From positions 5,077 through 69,076 of the forward strand of contig DATNCQ010000207.1 in NCBI GenBank assembly GCA_035571515.1: DNA of 64,000 nucleotides. The letters run 5' to 3'. Below the pieces are notes generated by a model. That model made no database searches and had not been told where the DNA came from. It saw only the letters and a list, made by a program, of their open reading frames with translations. This document shows positions 36,460 to 44,700 of the stretch, piece after piece. Numbering within the stretch: position 1 is the first letter of the stretch; the number at the start of each line of letters is the position of its first letter. The DNA is from Gp6-AA40 sp035571515. GTDB lineage: Bacteria > Acidobacteriota > Vicinamibacteria > Vicinamibacterales > UBA2999. Both the position numbers and the translations under genes were made by a program.

Positions 36460-36867
36460 ACAGCAACGTTTGGTGCACCTACTGCACGCACTATCACGGG
36501 CCGCTGGCCGACGGCATCACTGCCGACGGCACCCTGCGGTGTCCATGGCATCACGCCTGTTTCAGCCTGCGTACCCGCGAGGCGGTGCGCGCGCCGGCGC
36601 TCGATCCGATTGCCTGCTGGCGGGTCGAGCGCACGGGTGATGTCGTCTTCGTGCGTGAGAAGCTCGCCCGGGCCGACCCCAAGGTCGATGCCTGCGCGGC
36701 GCGTGCGACGGCCGCCGGCGCTCCCGCATCGGTGGTGATCGTCGACGGCGGCGCCGCCGGCCTCGCGGCGGCGGACATGCTGCGGCGCGAGGCGTACGAT
36801 GGCCCGATCACGAGAACTTCCGCGACCGCGAGAGCCTGCAGGCAGAGCTCGCCATGGAGCACTCCTG
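36460..36867 (+). pseudogene. Decayed Rieske/FAD-dependent oxidoreductase
   Basis: The frame reads CTHYHGPLADG...LRCPWHHACFSLRTREAVRAPALDPIACWRVE, a Rieske [2Fe-2S] domain with both C-x-H and C-x2-H pairs, followed by VVIVDGGAAGLAAADMLRREAYDGPIT, the start of the FAD-binding domain with the first glycine of GxGxxG changed to Asp. The match stops after about 110 residues and is followed by ENFRDRESLQAELAME and a stop, which resembles the C-terminal tail of the same reductases. Most of the FAD and NADH domains appear to be deleted. No intact start was found. The gap to 37018 holds nothing else but a possible GCTATAAG promoter box. Confidence 0.7.
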
Positions 36868-37018
36868 ATAGCCCGCGTCCGCTGATGGACTTACGACGCC
36901 CGGCAGCCCGTCGAATACGAACTGTCGGGCCGTCAAAATGCCGTGCGGGAGGGGCGACGGCACGACGGCGCCTGTGCTATAAGGATCCATTCCTCGGAAC
37001 AGGAATAAGGAGACAGGC

Positions 37019-39187
37019 ATGAGGAAGAGACTGTCCGCGTTACTTCTGGGCTTGGCCGTCATCGTATTTTTCGCGACGAGCTCCGTCCGCATGTCCGGCC
37101 AGGCCGGCGCGGCGCCCGCGATCGACAACGACGACATCGGCGGCGTCGTCACCGGCGCGCAGGGCCCCGAGGCCGGCGTGTGGGTGATCGCGGAGACGCA
37201 TTCGACGCCGACCAGGCTGATCAAGAGCGTGGTGACCGACGACCGCGGCCGCTACGTCGTGCCCGATCTGCCGGCGGGGGAATACGACGTCTGGGTGCGC
37301 GGCTACGGGCTGGTCGACTCGGCGAAAGTCAAGTCGGCGCCTGGCAAGATCGTCAACCTCAAGGCGGTGGCGGCGCCCGACAAGAAGGCGGCCGCCCAGT
37401 ACTACCCGGCGCAGTACTGGTTCGCGCTGCTGCAACTGCCGCCGAAGTCCGACTTCCCCGGCACGGGTGACAAGGGCAACGGCATCTCGCCCAACATGAA
37501 GACGCAGAGCGACTGGATCCGCAACATCGTCAACACGGACGGCTGCACGGGCTGCCATCAGATGGGCGGGCCCGCGACGCGCACGATCCCGGCGAGCATC
37601 CTCGGCCAGTTCGAGGACACGAAGATGGCGTGGGATCGCCGCATCCAGTCCGGCCAGGCCGGCGGCGGCATGAGCGCCCGCTTCACGCAGGTGGGCCGCG
37701 CCCGCGCGCTCGCGATGTATGCCGACTGGACCGATCGCGTCGCCAAGGGCGAGCTGCCGAGCGCGACGCCGTCGCGTCCGCAGGGCATCGAGCGCAACGT
37801 CGTCGTGACGACCTGGGACTGGGCGGACCCGAAGGTCTACCTGCACGACGCGATCTCCTCTGACAAACGCAACCCGACGGTCAACGCGAACGGACCCATC
37901 TACGGCGCGCTCGAGGAGAGCGGCGATTACTTCCCGGTGATCGATCCGAAGACGAACACGGCGAGCATGATCAAGGTCAGCCCGCGCGATGCGGACACGC
38001 CGAGCTCCGCCGATCAGCCGCCGGCGATGCCGTCGCCGTACTGGGCCGACGAGACGATCTGGAACAGCCAGACGACGGTGCACAGCTTTGCGATGGACAA
38101 GCAGGGCCGCGTGTGGGCGGCGGGGCGCGTCCGCAAGCCGGAGACGCCGGCATGGTGCCGGGCGGGCTCGGATCATCCGTCCGCGAAGCTGATGCCGATC
38201 GCGCAGGGGCAGCGCGGCCTGATCATGTATGACCCGAAGACGAAGAAGGTCACGCAGATCGACACGTGCTTCACCTGGGGCCACCTGAACTTCGACGACA
38301 ACGACGTCATCTGGTCATCGTTCGGACCGGCGGGCATCGAGGGCTGGTTCGACGTGAAGGCGTGGGACAAGACGCACGACGAGAAGACGTCGCAGGGTTG
38401 GAGCGCATTCGTCGTCGACAACAACGGCAACGGCAAGCGCGACGCGTATACCGAACCGAATCAGCCGGCCGACGCGACGAAGGATCGCCGCCTGAACTTC
38501 ACGTTCTACGGCGACTCTCCGGCGCCGGACGGATCGGTGTGGGGCACGGTGCAGGGCGTGCCGGGCGGCCTCGGCCACTTCATCCCGGGCGCGCATCCGC
38601 CGGAGACCGCGCTGACGGAGTTCTACGAAGTGCCGTGGAACAACCCGAAGGCAAGTGCGCAGGGCTTCGCGCCGCGCGGCATGGACGTCGACAGCAAGGG
38701 CGTGGTCTGGACGGTGCTCGCCAGCGGGCAGCTCGCCAGCTTCGATCGGAAGAAGTGCACGGGCGCGCAGAACGGTCCGAGCGCGACCGGCCAGCACTGC
38801 GCCGAGGGCTGGACGCTCTATCCGCTGCCGGGCCCGAACTACAAGGGCGCGGTTGAGAACGCGAGTGCGGACTCGGCCTACTACGACTTCGTCGATCGCT
38901 TCGACATGCTCGGCGTGGGCAAGGACATTCCGGTGGCCGGCGGCAATCTGTCCGAGGGGCTGCTCGCGCTGGTCAACGGCAAGATCGTGACGTTCCGCGT
39001 GCCGTATCCGATGGGGTACTTCACGAAGGGGCTCGACGGCCGCATCGACAATCCGAACGGCGGCTGGAAGGGGAAGGCGATCTACACGCCGGTCTCGACG
39101 CGCGCGCCGTTCCACATGGAAGGCGGCAAGGGGAACACGGCGAAGCTGGTGAAGTTCCAGGTCCGGCCGGACCCGCTGTCGAAGTAG
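37019..39187 (+). CDS. Exported heme c - beta-propeller protein with carboxypeptidase-regulatory domain
   Basis: A 722-residue exported protein: signal peptide (about 1-27), a CarboxypepD_reg-like beta-sandwich (DDIGGVVTGAQGPEAGVWVIAET to about 115), a single c-type heme site C176-T-G-C179-H180, then a large propeller-like domain with repeated DKQGRVWAAGR, FDDNDVIWSS, DVDSKGVVWTVL segments similar to Vgb/streptogramin-lyase folds. It could be a periplasmic electron-transfer or quinohemoprotein-like oxidase subunit. It lies on the plus strand upstream of a convergent cytochrome c gene and a hairpin terminator. The ATG has GGAGA upstream. Confidence 0.82.
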   Translation: MRKRLSALLLGLAVIVFFATSSVRMSGQAGAAPAIDNDDIGGVVTGAQGPEAGVWVIAETHSTPTRLIKSVVTDDRGRYVVPDLPAGEYDVWVRGYGLVDSAKVKSAPGKIVNLKAVAAPDKKAAAQYYPAQYWFALLQLPPKSDFPGTGDKGNGISPNMKTQSDWIRNIVNTDGCTGCHQMGGPATRTIPASILGQFEDTKMAWDRRIQSGQAGGGMSARFTQVGRARALAMYADWTDRVAKGELPSATPSRPQGIERNVVVTTWDWADPKVYLHDAISSDKRNPTVNANGPIYGALEESGDYFPVIDPKTNTASMIKVSPRDADTPSSADQPPAMPSPYWADETIWNSQTTVHSFAMDKQGRVWAAGRVRKPETPAWCRAGSDHPSAKLMPIAQGQRGLIMYDPKTKKVTQIDTCFTWGHLNFDDNDVIWSSFGPAGIEGWFDVKAWDKTHDEKTSQGWSAFVVDNNGNGKRDAYTEPNQPADATKDRRLNFTFYGDSPAPDGSVWGTVQGVPGGLGHFIPGAHPPETALTEFYEVPWNNPKASAQGFAPRGMDVDSKGVVWTVLASGQLASFDRKKCTGAQNGPSATGQHCAEGWTLYPLPGPNYKGAVENASADSAYYDFVDRFDMLGVGKDIPVAGGNLSEGLLALVNGKIVTFRVPYPMGYFTKGLDGRIDNPNGGWKGKAIYTPVSTRAPFHMEGGKGNTAKLVKFQVRPDPLSK

Positions 39188-39213
39188 CGCTCGCGAGGCG
39201 ATCGGGCTCGCTC

Positions 39214-39287
39214 AACTCCCAACCTCCAACTTCCAATTCCCAAGCGACCTGCTTGGGAGTTGGGAATTGGTAGTTGGGAGTTTTTTT
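39214..39287. terminator. Bidirectional hairpin terminator built from family D repeats
   Basis: CAACTCCCAACCTCC...CCCAAGC on the left pairs with GCTTGGGAGTTGGG...AGTTGGGAG on the right around GACCT, and seven T follow at the 3' end. That is a textbook intrinsic terminator for the plus-strand heme-propeller gene, and it also lies at the 3' end of the convergent cytochrome c gene. It shows how these repeats can serve as terminators. Confidence 0.8.
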
Positions 39288-39681
39288 ATTTCTTCGCCAT
39301 CGAGCGAATGTAGATCACGACATTCCAGATGTCGTTGTCCTTCAACTGGTCCTTCCACGGCACCATGTTGAAGTCGGGCGCCACGCCGTTCTTGATGTTG
39401 TCGAAGATCTCTCCATCGGTCGAGCCGTGATCCCACATGGCGTCCACCAGGCTGGGCGCCGCGGGAATCAGGTCGTTGCCCGGCCCCCCTTCGCCGTTGA
39501 CGCCGTGGCACGGGGCGCACTTGGCGTAGACCGCCTTGCCGGCGGCGATCGATTCGGGCGACGACGCGATCGGGTTCTTCACCTTGGCGGCTTCGGGGTT
39601 GCCCTGGGCCGCGGCGACGATCCGCGCCGCGCATGCCAGCGCGAGCGCCGCGATGAGGGTACGGAAAAGACGTGAATCCAC
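39286..39681 (-). CDS. Periplasmic monoheme cytochrome c
   Basis: A 131-residue class I cytochrome c: signal peptide (about 1-26), CAPCH heme motif near residue 55, and a probable Met ligand in NMVPWKDQL, with the final helix DNDIWNVVIYIRSM typical of the family. It is a soluble periplasmic electron carrier, plausibly serving the nearby PQQ dehydrogenase or heme-propeller protein. The GTG at 39681 follows AAGGAG by nine bases; longer starts would lack the signal peptide at the N-terminus. Confidence 0.88.
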   Translation of the reverse strand: MDSRLFRTLIAALALACAARIVAAAQGNPEAAKVKNPIASSPESIAAGKAVYAKCAPCHGVNGEGGPGNDLIPAAPSLVDAMWDHGSTDGEIFDNIKNGVAPDFNMVPWKDQLKDNDIWNVVIYIRSMAKK

Positions 39682-39821
39682 GAGGTTTTGCTCCTTAGAA
39701 GGAAAGAACCACATTGTAACAGGCGCGTCGAGGGGTGCTATAGTCCCGAATCGCTCGCCGCGCCCGCGCGGCGGGCGCCCTGTCACGACACGCGTCCCGC
39801 TGTTCAAGGATGGGTGTGCAC

Positions 39822-41006
39822 ATGAGAATGCCGACTCCCAACTTTCAACTCCCAGGCCGTCTGCTTGCGCTGCTGGTCGGCGCCGCCGTCGCGCTTTTCA
39901 TCGTCGTCGAAGCGGACCTTCAGGTCCGCCTGGACGCGCAGGCGCGCCAGGTGCCGATGTTCGAGCCCGACCCGCTCTGGGCGCAGGCGCTGCCGAACAA
40001 GTGGGCGACCGGCGCGGTCGGCGGCATCGCCGTCGATTCGCACGACAACGTGTGGGTGTTTCAGCGTCCGGGGACGATCCCGGACAGCGAGCGCGGCGCG
40101 TCGCTGAATCCGCCGGCCTCCGAGTGCTGCATTCCCGCGCCGAGCGTGCTCGAGTTCAGTCCCGATGGCCGCCTGCTGCAGGCGTGGGGCAAGCCCGGTC
40201 CCGGCTACGAGTGGTTCAAGACCGAGCACGGCATCTTCGTCGACGACAAGGACAACGTGTGGCTCTCGGGCAGCGCGAAGGAGGACAACCAGATCCTCAA
40301 GTTCACGCGCGAGGGCAAGTTCCTGCTGCAGATCGGCCACGCCGGGAAGAACACGGGGAGCGGCGACACGGAAAACGTCGGCGGCCCGGCGAGCCTGTTC
40401 CTCTACAAGAAAGCCAACGAGCTCTTCGTCGCCGACGGCTACTTCAACCACCGCGTCGTCGTCTTCGATGCGGAGACGGGGAAGTTCAAGCGGGCGTGGG
40501 GCGCCTACGGCAAGAAGCCGGACGACAGCTACAAGTTCCCGCCGCGCGCGCAGCTCATTCAGGGCGACCCGCCGCCGCAGTTCAACAACCCCGTGCACGC
40601 GGCGCTCGTCTCCGGCGACGACCTCGTCTACGTCGCAGACCGCACCAACAACCGGCTGCAGATCTTCAAGGTGGACGGGACGTTCGTGAAGGAGGTGTTC
40701 GTCGCCAGGAACACCCTGCAGCAGGAAGGGACGGTCTACAACTTCGTCTTCTCGCCGGACAAAGAGCAGCGGTTCCTCTACGTGATGGACGGCTCGAACA
40801 AGGCGATTCGCGTCTACGACCGCAAGTCGATGGAGCTGCTGGAAAGCATCGGCGGGCACGCGGGGCACAACGCGCGCGAGTTCTTCCACCCGCACAGCTT
40901 CGCGGTCGACTCGAAGGGGAACCTGTTCATCGGCGAGGTGAACGATGGGCAGCGGTATTACCGATACGCGTTCAAGGGGATGCGGTCGGTGAACTCGACG
41001 CAGTAG
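39822..41006 (+). CDS. Exported NHL-repeat / amidating-lyase-like propeller protein
   Basis: A 394-residue exported NHL propeller similar to peptidyl-alpha-hydroxyglycine amidating lyases. Segments include VGGIAVDSHDNVWVFQRPG, WFKTEHGIFVDDKDNVWLSG, ELFVADGYFNHRVVVFD and HPHSFAVDSKGNLFIGEV. The N-terminus is unusual: residues 3-11 (MPTPNFQLP) are encoded by a family D repeat and VEADLQVRLD (about 29-38) by palindrome B, with the hydrophobic signal segment between. AAGGA precedes; an ATG at 39810 is the alternative start. It is followed by the hydrolase and PQQ dehydrogenase genes. Confidence 0.85.
   Translation: MRMPTPNFQLPGRLLALLVGAAVALFIVVEADLQVRLDAQARQVPMFEPDPLWAQALPNKWATGAVGGIAVDSHDNVWVFQRPGTIPDSERGASLNPPASECCIPAPSVLEFSPDGRLLQAWGKPGPGYEWFKTEHGIFVDDKDNVWLSGSAKEDNQILKFTREGKFLLQIGHAGKNTGSGDTENVGGPASLFLYKKANELFVADGYFNHRVVVFDAETGKFKRAWGAYGKKPDDSYKFPPRAQLIQGDPPPQFNNPVHAALVSGDDLVYVADRTNNRLQIFKVDGTFVKEVFVARNTLQQEGTVYNFVFSPDKEQRFLYVMDGSNKAIRVYDRKSMELLESIGGHAGHNAREFFHPHSFAVDSKGNLFIGEVNDGQRYYRYAFKGMRSVNSTQ
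39833..39855. repeat. CAACTCCCA repeat (family D) in coding N-terminus
   Basis: ACTCCCAACTTTCAACTCCC is read as part of the first codons of the NHL protein. The word is the inverse of the AGTTGGG arrays elsewhere. Confidence 0.7.
39912..39929. repeat. Palindrome family B in coding N-terminus
   Basis: The perfect palindrome GCGGACCTTCAGGTCCGC is read in frame as ADLQVR near the end of the NHL protein's signal segment. Confidence 0.85.
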
Positions 41007-41007
41007 C

Positions 41008-41056
41008 CGGGATCCGGGATCCGGGATCCGGTAGGGATCAGGGATCAGGGATCAGT
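41008..41056. repeat. GGGATCC and GGGATCA tandem repeats (family E)
   Basis: Four GGGATCC units then four GGGATCA units start two bases after the NHL stop codon and end at the palindrome B pair, filling the gap to the hydrolase gene. Confidence 0.9.
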
Positions 41057-41060
41057 GAAC

Positions 41061-41117
41061 GTAGAGGCGGACCCTCAGATTCTGTACGTAGAGGCGGACC
41101 TTCAGGTCCGCCTGAGG
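41061..41117. repeat. Palindrome family B, degenerate and perfect copies
   Basis: GTAGAGGCGGACCCTCAG (no right arm), then GTAGAGGCGGACCTTCAGGT followed by CCGCCTGAGG, a full hairpin, ends ten bases before the hydrolase start. It would fold in the 5' leader of that gene. Confidence 0.88.
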
Positions 41118-41126
41118 ATCACGACT

Positions 41127-42266
41127 ATGAAGCGCATGCTGTGCGTCGTTGCATTTGTTCTTCCACTCGTCGTCACGGGTGCATCGGCCGACGACAGCGA
41201 TCGCGTGCTGACGATCGACCATTACGTCCGCGTCACGTCCACGGTGCCGGCGATTGCCGGGCAGGCGGCGCAGCTCTACGTGCGCGAGCGGGTGCAGGCC
41301 GGCGGCGCGCTGCGGACGTCGGCCTTCGGCGATCGCGTCGTCCTGTTCGTGCACGGCGCGGGCACGCCCGCGGAGGTGGCCTTCGACGTGCCGTACCAGG
41401 ACTACAGCTGGATGGCGTTCCTCGCCCGGGCCGGGTTCGACGTGTTCGCGGTGGACATGACCGGCTACGGCCGTTCGACACGGCCGGCGCCGATGAACGA
41501 TCCCTGCAACCTCGCGAAGGATCGGCAGGCCGGGTTCGTCGCGGCGCCCTGCGCGCCCGGTTATCCGCACACGCTGACCTCGGTCGCCTCCGACTGGGCG
41601 GAGATCGGCGCGGCGGTCGATTACATCCGCGCGCTGCGACACGTGGAGCGCGTCTCGCTCGTGGCCTGGTCGCGCGGCGGCCCGCGCGCCGGGGGATACG
41701 CCTCTCAACATCCCGACAAGGTGCGGCGTCTCATCGTGCTCGCACCCGCCTACGATCGCAACGCGCCTGCGAACTCGGCCGAGCGGACGCTTGCCGACGG
41801 TGTGCCGCTGAACACGCAGTCGCGGCAGGATTTCGACGTGAACTGGGATCGGCAGGTCGGGTGCACGGATCAGTACGACCGCGCGGCGTCGAACGCGGTC
41901 TGGACCGAGATGCTGGCGTCCGACCCGGTCGGCGCGACGTGGGGGCCGGGCGTCCGCCGCGCGCCCGAAATGACCGGCACGTGGCCGGCCGCGATGGCGG
42001 CGAAGCTGAAAACACCGTTCCTGATGATCTCGGGCGCCCACGACAAGCAGGTGCCGCAGGAGCGCGTGCGCGAGCTGTACGCGGACGCCGGTTCGTCGGA
42101 GAAGGTGTTCGTCGATCTCGCCTGCTCGTCGCACAACGCGATGTGGGAGCGGAATCACCTGCTGCTGTTCCGCGCGTCGCTGGAGTGGCTGACGCAGGGG
42201 ACGGTCAACGGCATGAAGTCGGGCATGTTGAGGCTTGGCTACGACGCCCAGCGTGCAAGTCAATAG
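41127..42266 (+). CDS. Exported alpha/beta hydrolase
   Basis: A 379-residue exported alpha/beta-hydrolase: signal peptide (about 1-21, ending GASAD), oxyanion motif HGAGTP, nucleophile elbow WSRGGPR in place of the usual GxSxG (Ser in a W-S-R-G context), acid near SGAHDKQV and catalytic His in SSHNAMWE. It is probably a periplasmic esterase or lipase acting on the substrate of the neighbouring oxidation genes. The start at 41127 is at the signal peptide. A longer frame from 41055 would be encoded by palindrome B. It lies 37 bp upstream of the PQQ dehydrogenase. Confidence 0.85.
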   Translation: MKRMLCVVAFVLPLVVTGASADDSDRVLTIDHYVRVTSTVPAIAGQAAQLYVRERVQAGGALRTSAFGDRVVLFVHGAGTPAEVAFDVPYQDYSWMAFLARAGFDVFAVDMTGYGRSTRPAPMNDPCNLAKDRQAGFVAAPCAPGYPHTLTSVASDWAEIGAAVDYIRALRHVERVSLVAWSRGGPRAGGYASQHPDKVRRLIVLAPAYDRNAPANSAERTLADGVPLNTQSRQDFDVNWDRQVGCTDQYDRAASNAVWTEMLASDPVGATWGPGVRRAPEMTGTWPAAMAAKLKTPFLMISGAHDKQVPQERVRELYADAGSSEKVFVDLACSSHNAMWERNHLLLFRASLEWLTQGTVNGMKSGMLRLGYDAQRASQ

Positions 42267-42303
42267 GCGAGCCAATAGAGGCAACCGAGGAGAGGCAACG
42301 CAC

Positions 42304-44352
42304 ATGTCACGCCTGTTTCGCGGATTCGCGGCCACGCTGGCCGCGGCGGTTCTCGTCGCCTGGGTCAACTCCGACGTCCTCGGCCAGGCGCTGACGAGCG
42401 TCGACTGGACGACGTACGGTGGAGACCTCGCCAGCCGCCGCTACCGGCCGTTCGACCAGATCAACCGCGACAACTTCAAGGACCTCGAGGTCGCCTGGCG
42501 CTTCAAGACCGACGCGCTCGGCGCGGTGCCCGAGTTCAACTTCCAGTCCACGCCGCTGATGGTGAAGGGCGTGATCTACACGACCGCCGGCACGCGCCGC
42601 GCGGTCGTGGCGCTCGACGCGGCCACCGGCGAGATGCTCTGGATGCACCGCGAGGACGAAGGGAAGCGCGCGCAGTCGGCGCCGCGCAAGCTCTCGGGCC
42701 GCGGCCTCGCCTACTGGACCGACGGCCGCGAGAGCCGCATCGTCTACGTCACCCCCGGCTACCAGATGGTCGCGCTCGACGCGAAGAGCGGTCAGCGCGT
42801 TCCCGGCTTCGGCAGCAACGGCATCGTGGACCTGAAGCTGGACGACGACCAGCCGGTCGATCTCGAAAGCGGCGAAATCGGGCTGCACGCGGCGCCGATC
42901 ATCGCCCGCGACATCATCGTCGTTGGCGCGGCGCACCTGCCGGGCGGGACGCCGAAGAGCAAGAACCACGAGAAGGGGTATATCCGCGGCTTCGACGTGC
43001 GGACCGGCAAGCGGCTCTGGATCTTCCACACGATCCCGCGCCCCGGTGAGTTCGGCGCCAACACCTGGGAGGGCGATTCCGCGGCGTACACGGGCAATGG
43101 CGGCGTCTGGGCGCAGATGACGGTCGACGAGGAGCTCGGGATGCTCTACCTGCCGGTGGAACTGCCGACCGGCGATTACTACGGCGGCCACCGGCCCGGC
43201 GCGGGCCTCTTCGGGGAGAGCCTGGTCGCGCTCGATCTGAAGACCGGCAAGTTGAAGTGGCACTACCAGCTCGTGCACCACGGGATCTGGGACTTCGACA
43301 TACCGGCGGCACCCATCCTTGCCGACATCACGGTCGATGGACGTTTGATCAAGGCCATTGCGCAGCCGACGAAACAGAGCTGGCTTTACGTGTTCGATCG
43401 CGTGACGGGGAAGCCCGTGTGGCCGATCGAAGAGCGGCCGGTTGCGAAGGGCGACGTGCCCGGCGAGTGGTATTCGCCGACGCAACCGTTCGTCACCAAG
43501 CCCCGCGCCTACGACCTGCAGGGCGTCGCGACCGACGATCTGATCGACTTCACGCCGGAGCTGCGGGCTGAGGCGATCAAGGTCGTGTCGCGCTACAAGA
43601 TCGGGCCGCTGTTCACGCCGCCTCCGGTCAGCCGGTGGGAGGGGCCGCTCGGTCTGCTGATGGTGCCCTCGGCGACGGGCGGCGCGAACTGGCCGGGTGG
43701 CGCGCTCGATCCGGACACGAACGTGTTCTACATCTATTCGTTCCGCAATCCGTCGGTGATCGGCATGATTCCGGGCCCGAAGCCGTCCGAGTTCGCGTAC
43801 GTCAACGGACAGGCGCGCGACCCGAATGCGCCGCCGCCGGCCGTACCCGCGGCCGGCGCGCCCCCTGTCAACGCCGAAGGCGGCGGGGCGGCGGTCACCG
43901 TCCAGGGTCTTCCGCTGCTGAAGCCGCCGTACGGGACGATTTCGGCGATCAATCTCAACACCGGCGACTTCGCCTGGCAGATCGCGCACGGCGAGACACC
44001 CGACGCGATCAAGAACAATCCCGGGCTGAAGGGACTCACGATCCCGCGAACCGGCCGCGCCAACGGGCGCATCGGCGTGCTCGTCACCAGGTCGCTGGTG
44101 ATCGCCGGCGAGCCCGGCTTCGGCACGACGCCGAACGGCCAGCGCGGCGCGATGCTGCGCGCGTACGACAAGGCAACCGGCGCCGAGGTCGGAGCGGTGT
44201 ACATGCCCGCGCCGCAGACCGGGTCGCCGATGACGTACATGCTGAACGGGCGCCAGTACCTGGTGGTCGCCATCTCGGGGAACGGGTACAGCGGCGAGCT
44301 CGTGGCGTTCCGCGTGCCGCAGAAGCCGGCCCCGCCGGCCGCCACGCGTTAA
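42304..44352 (+). CDS. PQQ-dependent dehydrogenase (quinoprotein, glucose/alcohol type)
   Basis: A 682-residue exported quinoprotein: signal peptide (about 1-28), then an eight-bladed propeller with tryptophan-docking repeats such as VVALDAATGEMLW, VALDLKTGKLKWHYQLVHHGIWDFD and AINLNTGDFAWQ. The HHGIWDFD stretch matches the PQQ-binding part of the glucose/quinate-type dehydrogenases. There is no C-terminal heme domain, so electrons must pass to a separate carrier such as the nearby cytochrome c or a membrane quinone. PQQ biosynthesis genes are not in the window. Co-directional with the hydrolase gene. Confidence 0.9.
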   Translation: MSRLFRGFAATLAAAVLVAWVNSDVLGQALTSVDWTTYGGDLASRRYRPFDQINRDNFKDLEVAWRFKTDALGAVPEFNFQSTPLMVKGVIYTTAGTRRAVVALDAATGEMLWMHREDEGKRAQSAPRKLSGRGLAYWTDGRESRIVYVTPGYQMVALDAKSGQRVPGFGSNGIVDLKLDDDQPVDLESGEIGLHAAPIIARDIIVVGAAHLPGGTPKSKNHEKGYIRGFDVRTGKRLWIFHTIPRPGEFGANTWEGDSAAYTGNGGVWAQMTVDEELGMLYLPVELPTGDYYGGHRPGAGLFGESLVALDLKTGKLKWHYQLVHHGIWDFDIPAAPILADITVDGRLIKAIAQPTKQSWLYVFDRVTGKPVWPIEERPVAKGDVPGEWYSPTQPFVTKPRAYDLQGVATDDLIDFTPELRAEAIKVVSRYKIGPLFTPPPVSRWEGPLGLLMVPSATGGANWPGGALDPDTNVFYIYSFRNPSVIGMIPGPKPSEFAYVNGQARDPNAPPPAVPAAGAPPVNAEGGGAAVTVQGLPLLKPPYGTISAINLNTGDFAWQIAHGETPDAIKNNPGLKGLTIPRTGRANGRIGVLVTRSLVIAGEPGFGTTPNGQRGAMLRAYDKATGAEVGAVYMPAPQTGSPMTYMLNGRQYLVVAISGNGYSGELVAFRVPQKPAPPAATR

Positions 44353-44369
44353 CCTGCGATAATCGACGT

Positions 44370-44594
44370 ATGCCCTTGTACGAATATCAGTGTCAGAGTT
44401 GCTCTCATCAGTTCGAGCTGCTGGTCCGCGGCGCCGAAACGCCGCAGTGCCCGTCGTGCCACGGCACGGCGCTGGAGAAGCGCCTGTCGGTCTTCGCGGC
44501 GCATGCCAACGGCAGCCCGCGGGAGATGAACGGTCCCGGCGCGTGCGGCCAGTGCGGCGACCCGCGCGGGCCCGGCTCCTGCTCGATCAACTGA
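44370..44594 (+). CDS. FmdB-family zinc ribbon protein
   Basis: A 74-residue FmdB-type regulatory zinc ribbon: MPLYEYQCQSCSHQFELL and QCPSCHG give two CxxC pairs. A third Cys-rich cluster (CGQCGDPRGPGSC) sits at the C-terminus. The family's function is not established. A GATAAT box ends about six bases before the ATG, so the transcript may be leaderless. It lies 17 bp after the PQQ dehydrogenase stop and upstream of murJ. Confidence 0.88.
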   Translation: MPLYEYQCQSCSHQFELLVRGAETPQCPSCHGTALEKRLSVFAAHANGSPREMNGPGACGQCGDPRGPGSCSIN

Positions 44595-44610
44595 CGGCTG
44601 CGCGCTTCTG

Positions 44611-44684
44611 AACGACCGAACCAGCGAACCTCCGAGCCCGCGACCCGCCGAACCGGCGAGCCCGCGACCCGGCGGACCGCCAAG
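44611..44684. repeat. CGAACCAGCGAACC-type repeat (family K) before murJ
   Basis: Degenerate tandem CGAACC/GAGCCCGCGACC words fill the gap between the FmdB and murJ genes. The block is open in the murJ frame with no ATG or GTG start. Confidence 0.7.
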
Positions 44685-44700
44685 CCGCCGTGGCGGCGCG

